The notes beneath the pieces were generated by a model. That model was given only the letters and a program-made list of their open reading frames with translations, did no database searches and was not told the DNA's origin. Of a stretch of 64,000 nt of DNA, positions 36,001 to 44,867 are shown piece by piece (within the stretch, counting starts at the first letter, position 1; the number at the start of each line of letters is the position of its first letter). Source of the DNA: Zygnema cylindricum (taxonomy: Eukaryota > Streptophyta > Zygnematophyceae > Zygnematales > Zygnemataceae). Where the stretch lies: NCBI GenBank assembly GCA_037447655.1, contig JBBHKE010000078.1, forward strand, positions 1-64,000, given 5' to 3'. The translations under genes and the position numbers were made by a program.

Positions 36001-39000
36001 CTTTGTGGTCATGGCTGAGAGGGAAAGTGGGAGGCAGGTAAAGGCGGTATGCTCAGACTGAGGAGGTGAATTTTTTGCTTTCGCCGATTACTGTAAAGAG
36101 ACGCGGATTAAGCAGCAGTTCACGGCTCCTTATTCCCCACAATCCAATGGAATTGCAGAGAGGAAGAATCGGACATTGCAAGAGATGGTATGCACCATGC
36201 TCCATACGACGAAACTCACGCATCGTATTTGGGGAGAAGCAATCAGGGCAGCTAACCATATTACCAACAATAGAATAAACTCCGCTTTGGGCAACAAAAC
36301 ACTGGAGGAACTTTGGAGTGGACAAACACCTACGGTAAAACACTTAAGGATTTGGGGATGTGAGGCTATGGGATAAATAGAGGAAAGAAATGAAGAGGGA
36401 AAGTTTGCTGCCCGGTCATGGGAAGGATATTTTGTGGGATATAGTGAAAACTCAATGCAGTATATGATTTACAACCCAGTCACTAGAAGGGTTAAAGAGT
36501 CTAGAAATGTGGAGTTTAATGAGAACTTGGAATGGATGGTGAAGGGAGCTAATGAGTCTAAACGAGCTCAAGATTATGAGGAGGAAAGTCATTATGAGAA
36601 GTTCACTAGAGAGGAGGAGGAAGAGGACGAAGTTTTGTCAGAGGTAGGGACGAAGAAAAAGGTGCGATTTGTAGAGAAACCTTTAGAGAAAGTTTCGACA
36701 CCTAAGCTTAGCGGCACCAAATACAAGGAGACAAGGTCACCAGAGAATCATCCACAGGCATTGACAACGTGACATCAGAAGAGACACCCCTAGAGAAGGA
36801 GGATGATGACAAGATTGAGCACAGTGATTCGGATAAAGAATTTGCAGATGACGTACGGAGAAGTAAAAGATCCAATAAAGGGAAGGCACCGGAACGATTT
36901 TCACCTGAACAGTCATATAAAAAGCAAACCAGCTACCAGAGGGCAATTTCCGAAATCAGAGAAGGAAGAGCGGAATCCTTTCTCTTATGAAAGGCAATTA
37001 CAGAAAATCGTCCGGCGGATCCTCAATCATACCAAGAGGCTCGAGACTCGGACGAATGGGAGGAGAAGTGGAAACCGGCGTTTATCAAAGAATTTAATTC
37101 TGTAAAATCGAATGGATGTTTTGAAGAGGTAGATTTGCCGGTTGGTAAGAAGGCGATTGACTCAAAGTGGGTTTTTAAGACAAAGACGGGAGCTTCGGGA
37201 GAAATTCTTAAGTATAAGGCGCGGTTAGTATGTAAAGGCTTTCAGCAGAAGGAGGGTATTGATTATTCTGAGACTTTTGCTCCTGTGGTTAAGTTTGATT
37301 CTTTGCGAGCAATTATTGCAATGGCGGCGGCGGAAGGAATGCATATCAAACAGATGGATGTAGAGACAGCTTTCTTAAATGGAGAACTAGAAGAGGAGGT
37401 GTATATGAAAATTCCAGAAGGAGTTCCTGGAAAGAATGGAAAAGTATGGAGGTTGTGGAAGGCTTTGTATGGTTTGAAGCAGGCACCAAGAACATGGAAC
37501 CATAAGCTTCACAAGGTCTTACTAATTTTGGGATTTAGGAGGCTTACTGCAGATTGTGGAGTGTATATTCGGGGAGAAGGTAGGGACATGGTAATCTTCA
37601 GTGTTTACGTAGATGATTTCATTTCTATCTCTCACAACTTGGATTTACTTGAAGAATTAAAGATTGAATTTCGGAAGTATTTTAAAATCACAGATTTAGG
37701 AGATGCACAATACATTGTGGGAGTTCAGATTCAGAGAAGGAGGAACGGAGATATTAAGTTAAGCCAGGAACAATATGCAAAAGAGGTACTTGAAAGATTT
37801 GGGTTTTTAGATTGTAAGCCACTTGGAACTCCCCTTGATCCTCGTGATAAGCTTTCTAATTTTGTTAAAAGTCCCGACGTTGATGCCCCGTATAGGGAGG
37901 CGGTCGGAAGCTTAATGTATTTGAGTGTCGGTACTAGGCCAGACATTAGTGCTGCAGTAAGCGTGGTTAGTCGGTATTGTAGCAATCCGAAAAAAATACA
38001 TTGGGAGGCAGTGAAGAGAATCTTTAGATATTTGGCTGGAACACTTAGTCTTGGAATTGTTTATAGGAAGGGTGAGGGCTTGAGTTGTTATGGATATTGT
38101 GATGCCGACTATGGAGGAGACCATGATACAGGAAGGTCTACTTCAGGATATGTGTTTTTACTTGCAGGAGGAGCGATCTCGTGGAATTCCCGTTTGCAAC
38201 CTACTGTGGCACTTTCATCAACGGAGGCGGAGTATATGGCAGCATGTCATGCTGCGAAGAATGCTGTGTGGATTAAAGAATTTTTATCGGAGGTTGGAGT
38301 GGAAAAAGAATGCATGCAAATATTAAGTGATAATATGTCTTCCATTGCACTTAGTAAAAATCCTATTTTGCATAAGCGCACTAAACACATTAAAATTCAG
38401 TGGCATTTTGTTCGAGATTTGGTTGCGGAAAAAGAAGTTGAATTTTCGTTTGTTCCTACAGAAGAACAAGCTGCTGATATGTTAACCAAAGCAGCATTGA
38501 AGGAAGTCTATGAAATGGGAAAGAAGTTAGTGGGCATGGAGTAAGAGGGGGCTTTAAGTGTCTCAGTAAGAGGGGGAATGTTAGGATATTGTACTGAGCA
38601 CTTACTTAGCGACGAGATACTCTCGTAGCTAAATTAGCGACGACTAGCGACGAAAGTTGTTTCGTCGCTAGATATTTGAAGTGACGTAGAAAGTTAGCGA
38701 CGAAGTAGTTTCGTCGCTGGATATTTGAAGGGACGTAGAAATTAAGTGTTCGTTTCGTTTCACGTATGTTTGAATAGTACTATAGAAGTGACGTGGAAAT
38801 TGCTTGGTAGTTTCGGTTCACGTAAGTTCAAGTCATACCGTGTGATTCAAGTTGGTTCGCGGTTGACTTTCCTAGTCGTACCGTGTTGTTCAAGTCGGTT
38901 CAACGTATTGGTCGTGCTTTTTACCACGTTGATTCCTACGCGTTTCTAGTCGTGTACCTATATATATTAGTTGAGACTTCGTGGTAGAATTATCTTTAAG

Positions 39001-40623
39001 GAGGCGTAGCTTGTTAAGGAGGCGTAGAAAGATCGGAAGTAAAATGAAGGAAGAAAAGAAGTTGTATTTGCATTGTACTTAATATATTGAATATCTTTTT
39101 GGAGGAACACCAGTGTTGTGTGTGTATTTTATTTGGTTTGTAATCTTTCAGTATATTGTGAGTGAGTACATGGCAGGAGGCAGTCTCCTTGACAAACTCA
39201 AAGCGTCCGCAGATCTAGCCTCTGGTGCTCCTCTTACTTGGAAAGACCGCATTCGCATTGCGTCGGAAACGGCCTCGGCTCTCACTTACTTGCACAGTCT
39301 CGGTGTGTTGCATCGAGACTTGAAGCCCGCCAATGTGCTTCTAGACAGCAACAATGTCTCTAAGATAAGTGACGTTGGTCTCACTAAACTGGTGAGGCCA
39401 GGAGAGTCATCGACAGGGAATCGAAGCTGGAAGCTTCAGGGTACTGCTGGTGAGCTTCCCTTTCAAGCAGCCCCTCCTTCCTCCTTCCGCCTTTTCTATT
39501 TTTTTTTCTATCCTTTTTCTTTCTCTTCAGCTCTTTTTTGTTCCTACCTGGCTTGGATGTTACTGCATGCACTGACTTTAATGCTACGTTTGACACCTTA
39601 ACAAAAATAACTTTCATGGCTTTCATGGCCAAAAATGGCATCCATGCGTTTTATTTCATTCACATTTTTTCTACGTGTTACATTTGGCTTTGATTTCCTT
39701 ATTATTGGTTTACAAATATCACTGAACTTTGTTGGCGTCATGCATTTATGTGAAAGCTTGCAAGGAAACCATTTATTTATTATTATCATTTGTTTTTTGT
39801 ACCTGCTACTGGCAGGTTACATTGATCCACATCACGTGATCTCAGGAAAGGTGACAAAGCAAACCGACATTTATTCCCTTGGTCTTGTAATTCTTCAGCT
39901 CATGACTGGCATTTTTCGAATACAGGATATACACGAGCTCTTGGGAACATGTAGCAACACTTCTCCACGAAATGATATTTTGTTGAGTCGTTTCCAAGAA
40001 AAACTTGACAGAAATGCAGGTGAATGGGATGAAAAAATTTCTAAGCAAGTGTTGACTCTTGCGCTTCAATGTACGGCTCGTTCTACGAATGTGAGGCCCG
40101 GGCTCGAAAGCTACATTCAGCCAAAGTTGCAGAGATTGCTGGAGGAAGCAGTGGTGGTAAGGAATTTCTCACTTTTTTCACTCATGCCTCTTTTATGCTT
40201 TTGTTAGTATTATACTTCCGATTGATCTAAACGCTTTTGCCACATGTCGTCTTTGACCTTTTTTTAATGTGAGGAGCTGAGATAGTAGGGATGACGACAG
40301 CTTCTGCGTGAATAAAGCTTCTTTAGAAAGTAAAGAAGTTTTGTCTTTGTTTTTTTTTTGTTTTTGATGTTCTTATTTTTTAATTCTGCACCGGTGAATG
40401 TTAAGGTTGCTGTGTAGAATATCTGTGGTTTCTGTCTCAATCTTAAGTTTGTCGGCTTTTCTTTTAGGTGATGAATGTTGAAAAGGTATTTAAATGGGGT
40501 TTGCCTTAGATCTGAGGTGATGATGAGAATCTCAGTTCTGATCTTCTGTGAACTGCCTCTACCAAACATTTGGCTCTCCCTCACTCTCTCCCTCCATCCC
40601 TCCCTCCTTCCCCACTCCCCCCT

Positions 40624-40655
<32 letters not shown>

Positions 40656-43600
40656 ACACACAAACACACACAAGCTGGTTATGTGAAATTATTTCCAATT
40701 CCGTTTCTGATTATGTGCAGACGAAACCGGGCATTGCCGGTTGCGTACAAGTTTCTGGTGACGCCTCGACTTCAGATGGAGAAGTACCGGAAAGCTTCAT
40801 ATGCTGGAAAAGAGTCAACAGTCTTCCGAATCATTTCCGACGTCCTATAATGCGCGATGCATTAGTTCGTTTAGAGGCTCGGCCTCGCTCAATGCTCACA
40901 CCGGAAATCATCCAGCACAGAGGTGGCAAATGCACTCTTTTGTTTGGTAGTACTGATGGTAATGAAGAGAAGGCTTCTCTTGCAGCTGAAAAAAATCTTG
41001 CCTCTGCCCATGGAGCGAATGATAAAGGAGGTGGGCACGTTCACCGGAGCTCGTTATGTGGTATTATGCATGGAGGAAACATGGTCGAACCCGGTCCTGA
41101 GCCAAAAAGTAGAATGCAATTGTCTATAAGCGAATCGACTTCCAGTGAGGAGAGTTATCCTTGTAACAATCCTGAATCAGTTCCCAATGGGATTACGGAG
41201 GGAAGCCCGGAAAATGCGTCAGTCGTAATGTCTGTGGGAGAGTGGGTAGATAGAAGGTCCTCTTCCCTTAGTAAAGATACTCATCCTTTGTTGGAAAGTG
41301 TTGGAACTAATTCCAGAAGTAGTCATGGTACATCCGTAGTTGAAAAAGACTCCATTTTTAGTCTGGATACCTCCGATTCTCCCTTGTACAGTATAAGCAG
41401 ATTTACCGCAGATGCAGTGATTATTGGAGCTCCGGAGTCCAATCTTAGTACTGAACAAGTTTGGAACTTGAGTTCAAGTTTTCATGCATCCGTAAAAACA
41501 GAAGAAAAGGATGAAGTTATCACGTCGTCAGATTTACAGTTTCTGGAGAAACCAGTGGGAACAGAAAATAAGTACATGGCGAGTAACAGCGATCGTGAAA
41601 GAGGAAAGAAGGCACACAAGGATGAGCTAGCAATAGTAAGCCCTCAGGGAATACTGGTAAGTTTATTTTCCTTATTGACAGAGCAATTGTATATTAACAA
41701 TGTCTACATACGATCTGATAAGGAGCTTGAGAACTGGCAAACTGTTTATAACTTTATATGGCATGTGATGTTCGAAAAGTATCCCGTTTATTAAATTCGA
41801 AGCTATTCAAAAGTTTCAAAGTTTTTCATCCGGGCAGAACATATTGCATTCCTGGAGGGAATTTCTATGTTGGGTCTACGCGAAAAATATAAGAATTAGT
41901 CGGAGGTGGGTGTTTCAATATTATATGGGCTTCTAGAAAATCGAGTGAGCAATAGATTTTAGCTGGGTCGAATATGAGGGGATTGGTTAATGGAAGTCTC
42001 GAAGAAAGGTGTACAATAGTTGAATCATGATTGATGTGATCAGGTAATCTCTTTTGTTTCTCTCTATTTCTTAGGTGTGCGATACAGAGTCTTATCATCT
42101 TGTTCAAGAGTCCTTGAAACAGATGATGTGGCTTCAAAACAACATTTTGAGATTCTGAAAAACATGACAAGATGTTATGCCTACTGTATGGGAATGCACC
42201 TCATCTCATGCCATTTAAACTTTTGGCACGACATTTAAAAGTATTTTGAGAACGAATTTCCTACGAACAAAATGATTGAAGATGACTGTTTTAGACCAAA
42301 CTTGTACATTCTTATGTGTTTCATGTTCTCTCTCCATGACTTTGTAATCACTTCAATCCCTCCTTTTCTAATATACTTTTCTTCTTCGAAATAAGAAACC
42401 TGACGTAGAACTTGTTATTCGTACTACGGTTTTTGCAGGAAGACATAGCAGCACGTCAAATCCTCACATTTGCAAGTCAACGTTCCCAAATTAGCGTTAA
42501 AGCAACGGTTCGAATCTTCGAACTTGCTGCAAGAAATACTCTTGGCCTCTTCTACTTCCAAGGAAAAGGAGTCCCTCAAAGTTATTCTAAGGCAGTTTAT
42601 TGGTTCAGCCAGTCAGCTGAAAAAGGAAGTTTGGCCGGCGAGTGTAACCTTGGATGCTGTTTTTGGGCCGGTAAAGGAGTTCTTCAAGATAAGTCTCTAG
42701 CATTAATGTTGTTTAAAAACGCGGCAATTCAAGGGTATTCTTTGGCGGAAAGAATCATGGGTATTTGTTGTTTGCACGGAGATACAGGGAGAAAATCAAA
42801 GACAACGACGAAAACAAAGTCACATAGAAGGACAAACTCACACGGAGGTCCCGAAGAAGCGATGGGATGGTTCAGGAAAGCAGCAAAGAGAGGGGATGCA
42901 AATTCGCAAACGTATTTGGGTGCTTGCTTTTCTGAGGGCATAGGAATAAGAAAGGATGATGATATGGCTTTCCGGTTTTGGGAATCAGCGGCACAGCAAG
43001 GGCATCCCATGGCTCTGAATCATTTGGGCGCATGTTATGAGAATGGGAAAGGAGTGAAACAAAGTCACCAGGAAGCAATACGGTTCTATCAAATGGCAGC
43101 AGAAATGGGTCAAACAAACGCACAAGTTTGTTTAGGGAGTTATTATTACCACGGACTGGAGGTAAACCAGAGTTACGTAAAGGCTGTAGAGATGTTTCGA
43201 CAGGCTATCGCTGGTTGTGAGATACAGAAACAATCGAAATCGAGCAATCCAGGTGATGAGATTATACTTGTGAGAAATCTCCATGAGTCATCTTGTTACC
43301 TCCAGCCCTTAGATTTGATCGACAACTACTTGAATCATGAAGAAGAAACGATGAGTAGGGCCCGTTACTTTCTCGGTGTGTGTTACACCCATGGCCATGG
43401 AGTCCGTCGTAACCATGAAGTGGCCGCAAAGCTTAATGAACTCGCCGCAGACCAAGGAAACAAACACGCCATGTATGAACTGGGAGTACTTTATGATAAA
43501 GCTCGAGGTGTCCCTCGAGATATGGTTAAAGCAGCTCAAAGGTGGAGACAAGCGGCAGAAAAAGGGCACTGTTTGGCTCAATACAACCTCGGTGTGTGTT

Positions 43601-43803
43601 TAGAAACTGGCGAGGGTGTAACTCCAAATCTGGTGGAGGCGGTTAAAATGTATCGTCTTGCGGCTGAGAAGGGTCTTTCTCAAGCCAAGTTTCGTGTGGG
43701 ATTGTGTTTTCTTTATGGGAAAGGTGTGCACCGTAGTTCGGTCCAAGCAATTCGTTGTTGGAATAGTGCGGCGAAACAAGGACTGCTTGAAGCGCTTGGG
43801 TGA
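33026..43803 (+). CDS. Protein kinase-Sel1 repeat fusion gene, first exon interrupted by a Copia retrotransposon
   Basis: Coding parts: 33026-33275 and 39156-39449 (one exon split by the transposon), 39816-40156, 40721-41656, 42439-43803. Ignoring the insert, these total 1062 codons with GT-AG introns and matching phases. ATG 33026 follows an in-frame TGA at 33011. Residues 1-295 are an RLK/RLCK-type kinase: FSVLHLIKATSNFSEDSF, glycine loop GKGIIGEV (25-32), AVRRL where the catalytic Lys is normally found (Arg45), catalytic loop HRDLKPAN (136-143), DVG instead of DFG (156-158), and GTAGYIDP. Residues 296-607 are a Ser-rich linker with no known domain. Residues 608-1061 hold about ten Sel1 repeats (e.g. 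AEKGHCLAQYNLGVCLETGE), helical adaptor modules that bind proteins. Translation entering the transposon stops at 33323-33325, so this allele should give no full kinase. No signal peptide or membrane segment is seen; further 5' exons cannot be excluded. Substrate unknown. Confidence 0.85.
33271..33275 (+). repeat. 5-bp target site duplication, left copy
   Basis: GTATA directly before the 5' LTR. The same five bases follow the 3' LTR at 39151-39155. They derive from the codons around Tyr83/Ile84 of the kinase. Confidence 0.95.
33276..33847 (+). repeat. 5' LTR (572 bp)
   Basis: Starts TGTTAGGATATTG and ends TAATCTTTCA. It contains a hairpin (AGCGACGAAA/TTTCGTCGCT around 33345-33366) within two tandem copies of a segment of about 55 bp, and a TATATATATT box near 33655, the likely promoter. 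The short open frame at 33443-33646 recurs unchanged in the 3' LTR and is not a gene. Confidence 0.97.
33850..33861 (+). promoter_or_regulatory. Primer-binding site (initiator Met tRNA type)
   Basis: TGGTATCGGAGC begins two bases after the 5' LTR. It matches the usual plant Copia site TGGTATCAGAGC except for one base. Confidence 0.85.
33886..35715 (+). CDS. gag-pol: Copia Gag-protease, start of integrase
   Basis: ATG 33886, open for 609 codons. The first 100 residues are acidic and Lys-rich. Next comes the UBN2-type Gag domain (GSNYAIWKRYIRGAF), then Arg/Gly-rich sequence, then two CCHC zinc knuckles (CYNCNEIGHGSFEC and CNVCHKWGHTGRGC); two is more than the usual single knuckle of Copia elements. 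The aspartic protease motif DSGATHH is at 35227-35247. The frame leaves the protein family just before the integrase zinc-binding region, near 35680, where a frameshift brings the stop at 35713-35715. Gag packages the RNA and the protease cuts the polyprotein. Confidence 0.93.
   Translation: MAEKGKSPAEASGGVSGGGVTGTQYDEYDEWGEKNVKMDEGTFERFQEFLKTQEDDGDGGVSGDSRNSKKIQKKKKGKSKLYEEEEESEDDDFKVFNKTIVFTGSNYAIWKRYIRGAFTPKKLWDIVIGEETRPDPSVDPSGAHKWDKKDMAASTALIQSCASSMHEHLLTHDRAFDCWTALQNAFENGFEANENYLFEEYIGFRMKENESIDDGVKRFNVIIEQLNSLNNFPTEKERLFVFMRSLPSKFAVAKEVIKGREKPTMAYAINHLKSTEKEKATPKEENKGSSYQSYQEEDDGGAYNFRGSRGRGGGHRGRGGRSQGRGRGSYLRDTSQMTCYNCNEIGHGSFECPDKSKQCNVCHKWGHTGRGCYQNKGNNRGGGQFRGGGSGGSGSSSSGRGDFVGDGPMGQDQEFFVSLIEESQEKEDILFHTRGKESKGKFNSWIIDSGATHHMCSDPGLFSDIRKLTIPKSIIVANGSMMVIDTVGTVRLDLPTQDREGKTRVNRVRFNNVLYNPGGCINLLSVPQLQKKGGRATCLEGGRIILSSKTGPFAEGIVTENMQSRLIWRKPENRTADEEGHLHSAEVNKEDLTLWHHLCVILQRVTLRR
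35667..36990 (+). pseudogene. Copia integrase and linker, broken by frameshifts and stops
   Basis: Recognisable integrase pieces (zinc-binding region, then a core with DDFSRKTW, GGEFF and SPQSNGIAERKNR) are spread over three frames. Breaks seen: frameshift near 35680; frameshift near 35905 at a run of six A; stop TGA at 36059-36061 within the core; stop TAA at 36374-36376; frameshift near 36770; stop TGA at 36988-36990. The integrase would insert the cDNA copy into the host chromosome; as read it cannot be made whole. Confidence 0.9.
36991..38544 (+). CDS. Copia reverse transcriptase-RNase H
   Basis: Open from 36991 to TAA 38542-38544 without a break. RT motifs in order: WVFKTK, KARLVCKGF, YSETFAPVV, QMDVETAFLNG, YGLKQAPRTW, and the catalytic YVDD at 37606-37617. 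RNase H follows with CDADYGGD, SSTEAEYMA and a later DN. It copies the element RNA to DNA and degrades the RNA strand. There is no own start codon at the left edge; it was part of the polyprotein. Confidence 0.95.
   Translation, partial: KAITENRPADPQSYQEARDSDEWEEKWKPAFIKEFNSVKSNGCFEEVDLPVGKKAIDSKWVFKTKTGASGEILKYKARLVCKGFQQKEGIDYSETFAPVVKFDSLRAIIAMAAAEGMHIKQMDVETAFLNGELEEEVYMKIPEGVPGKNGKVWRLWKALYGLKQAPRTWNHKLHKVLLILGFRRLTADCGVYIRGEGRDMVIFSVYVDDFISISHNLDLLEELKIEFRKYFKITDLGDAQYIVGVQIQRRRNGDIKLSQEQYAKEVLERFGFLDCKPLGTPLDPRDKLSNFVKSPDVDAPYREAVGSLMYLSVGTRPDISAAVSVVSRYCSNPKKIHWEAVKRIFRYLAGTLSLGIVYRKGEGLSCYGYCDADYGGDHDTGRSTSGYVFLLAGGAISWNSRLQPTVALSSTEAEYMAACHAAKNAVWIKEFLSEVGVEKECMQILSDNMSSIALSKNPILHKRTKHIKIQWHFVRDLVAEKEVEFSFVPTEEQAADMLTKAALKEVYEMGKKLVGME
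38568..38578 (+). promoter_or_regulatory. Polypurine tract
   Basis: AAGAGGGGGAA lies directly before the 3' LTR and is the expected primer for plus-strand DNA synthesis. Confidence 0.9.
38579..39150 (+). repeat. 3' LTR (572 bp)
   Basis: Same length and, by reading, the same sequence as the 5' LTR. It is followed by GTATA and then by the resumed kinase exon. Confidence 0.97.
40575..40668 (+). repeat. CT then CA repeat ahead of the kinase linker exon
   Basis: CTCCCTCC, (CT)n and then CACACAAACACACA. The tract lies about 50 bases before the acceptor at 40720. Confidence 0.9.
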
Positions 43804-44867
43804 ACACTGTAGGAGAGACTGATCAGGCAGGGTTTTTGAGGGTTTTTTATGCCTTTTTAAGGTTTTCGATGGCTTTTTATGGTTTTTAGGGCGCGTTGGG
43901 GTTGTTTTAAGAGTTTCACAATAAGGCTCAAAGTTGGGGTTAGTATGATGAACTGTAAGCAGCCATAGTGAAAGGAGAAATTTGTCCATTTGTTCTCACT
44001 TAGGCGAAAAAGTTGCCAGCCTCTCTTAAATTTGTTTCCGCAAATTTGAATTTTACTTCTTTTGTTTTTTTAGAGTTGGTGCACTTGATTAGTGTTGGCT
44101 AGTTGGGAAAGTTTGAAATCGTTCTCTTGCATAGTTGACTTAGTTTTTTATGCTCGTTAAAATAACCTAGTTTGTCATAAATTTGACTCTAGGCCCTGTG
44201 TTTTTCTACCAGACCTCCATAATGGTTAGTCAAAACGTATACTGTTAGTTTTCTTACGCAAGCTAGTGGACATAAGGCAGTCAAAAATGCGTCTGTTGGT
44301 TTTCCTACGTAAGCTAGTTGGACAAAAGGCAAATAAATGATGAATAAGAGTGCCTCCATTTAAGGTTAGTTAACCCCATTTAAATGGTTTGAATTACACC
44401 CTTGGTATGTTGTCATTGAATCATTGTCTGCCCTTCCTGTTCAAAGAAAATTTTCCATCGGAAGATATTTCCATGTGTTATGTTGTGGGGACGATAAAAG
44501 TTAAGTGTCCCACCGAGGATATGAAGTGTTTCTTATTACAGTTCCTAACAGTTCGTATTTGCAACAACATAACACATTCTGATATGCTCCAATGCATGTA
44601 TATTTTTTTCCGTTTCCATACTGTAAACTGCGCCGTGTATCGCTATTAGTGCTGTTTTTTTTTTCGCCACTTAAAACATCTTTTCTGAATGCACATATAC
44701 CCGATTTTTTATTGAACATTGCCGATGGGAAGGTGATTTTTTTTCTTTTATAAGTGTGTACAGAGAAAACATGTTTTAATTGGCGACAAAAATATCAACA
44801 CTAATAGCGATACACGGTGTACCTTACATGCTTCACCACTAATTTTAGATGCTTAACAATGTGAAAA
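43804..44867. other. 3' flank of the kinase-Sel1 gene
   Basis: Starts with T-rich TTTTTAGGG-like sequence (43825-43900), probably 3' UTR. It holds a TACACC-family MITE (44629-44821). No gene seen. Confidence 0.6.
44629..44821. mobile_element. TACACC-family MITE, copy 4 (193 bp)
   Basis: Left end TGCGCCGTGTATCGCTATTA, right end TAGCGATACACGGTGTA. TTCGCCACTTAAAACATC pairs with the matching region on the other side (ATGTTTTAATTGGCGA). The core is shortened relative to copies 1-3. Confidence 0.8.

Larger units (their letters stand above)
33276..39150 (+). mobile_element. Ty1/Copia LTR retrotransposon (5,875 bp) inserted in the kinase exon
   Basis: Two 572-bp LTRs (33276-33847 and 38579-39150) begin TG, end CA and look identical by eye. 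A primer-binding site (33850-33861), Gag-protease frame, integrase, reverse transcriptase-RNase H and polypurine tract follow in Copia order. The flanking GTATA repeats are exact. Gag-protease and RT-RNase H are open, but the integrase-to-RT segment has several frameshifts and stops, so this copy cannot be autonomous as read. Confidence 0.97.

Noticed and set aside
40548-40850. Alternative frame ending in PVAYKFLVTPRLQMEKY
   Set aside because: Out of phase with the preceding kinase exon and stops early; the other frame is open for 312 codons and joins both neighbours.
42507-42516. GGTTCGAATC, a T-loop-like motif suggesting a tRNA
   Set aside because: Inside the Sel1 coding exon; no acceptor stem or other tRNA boxes around it.
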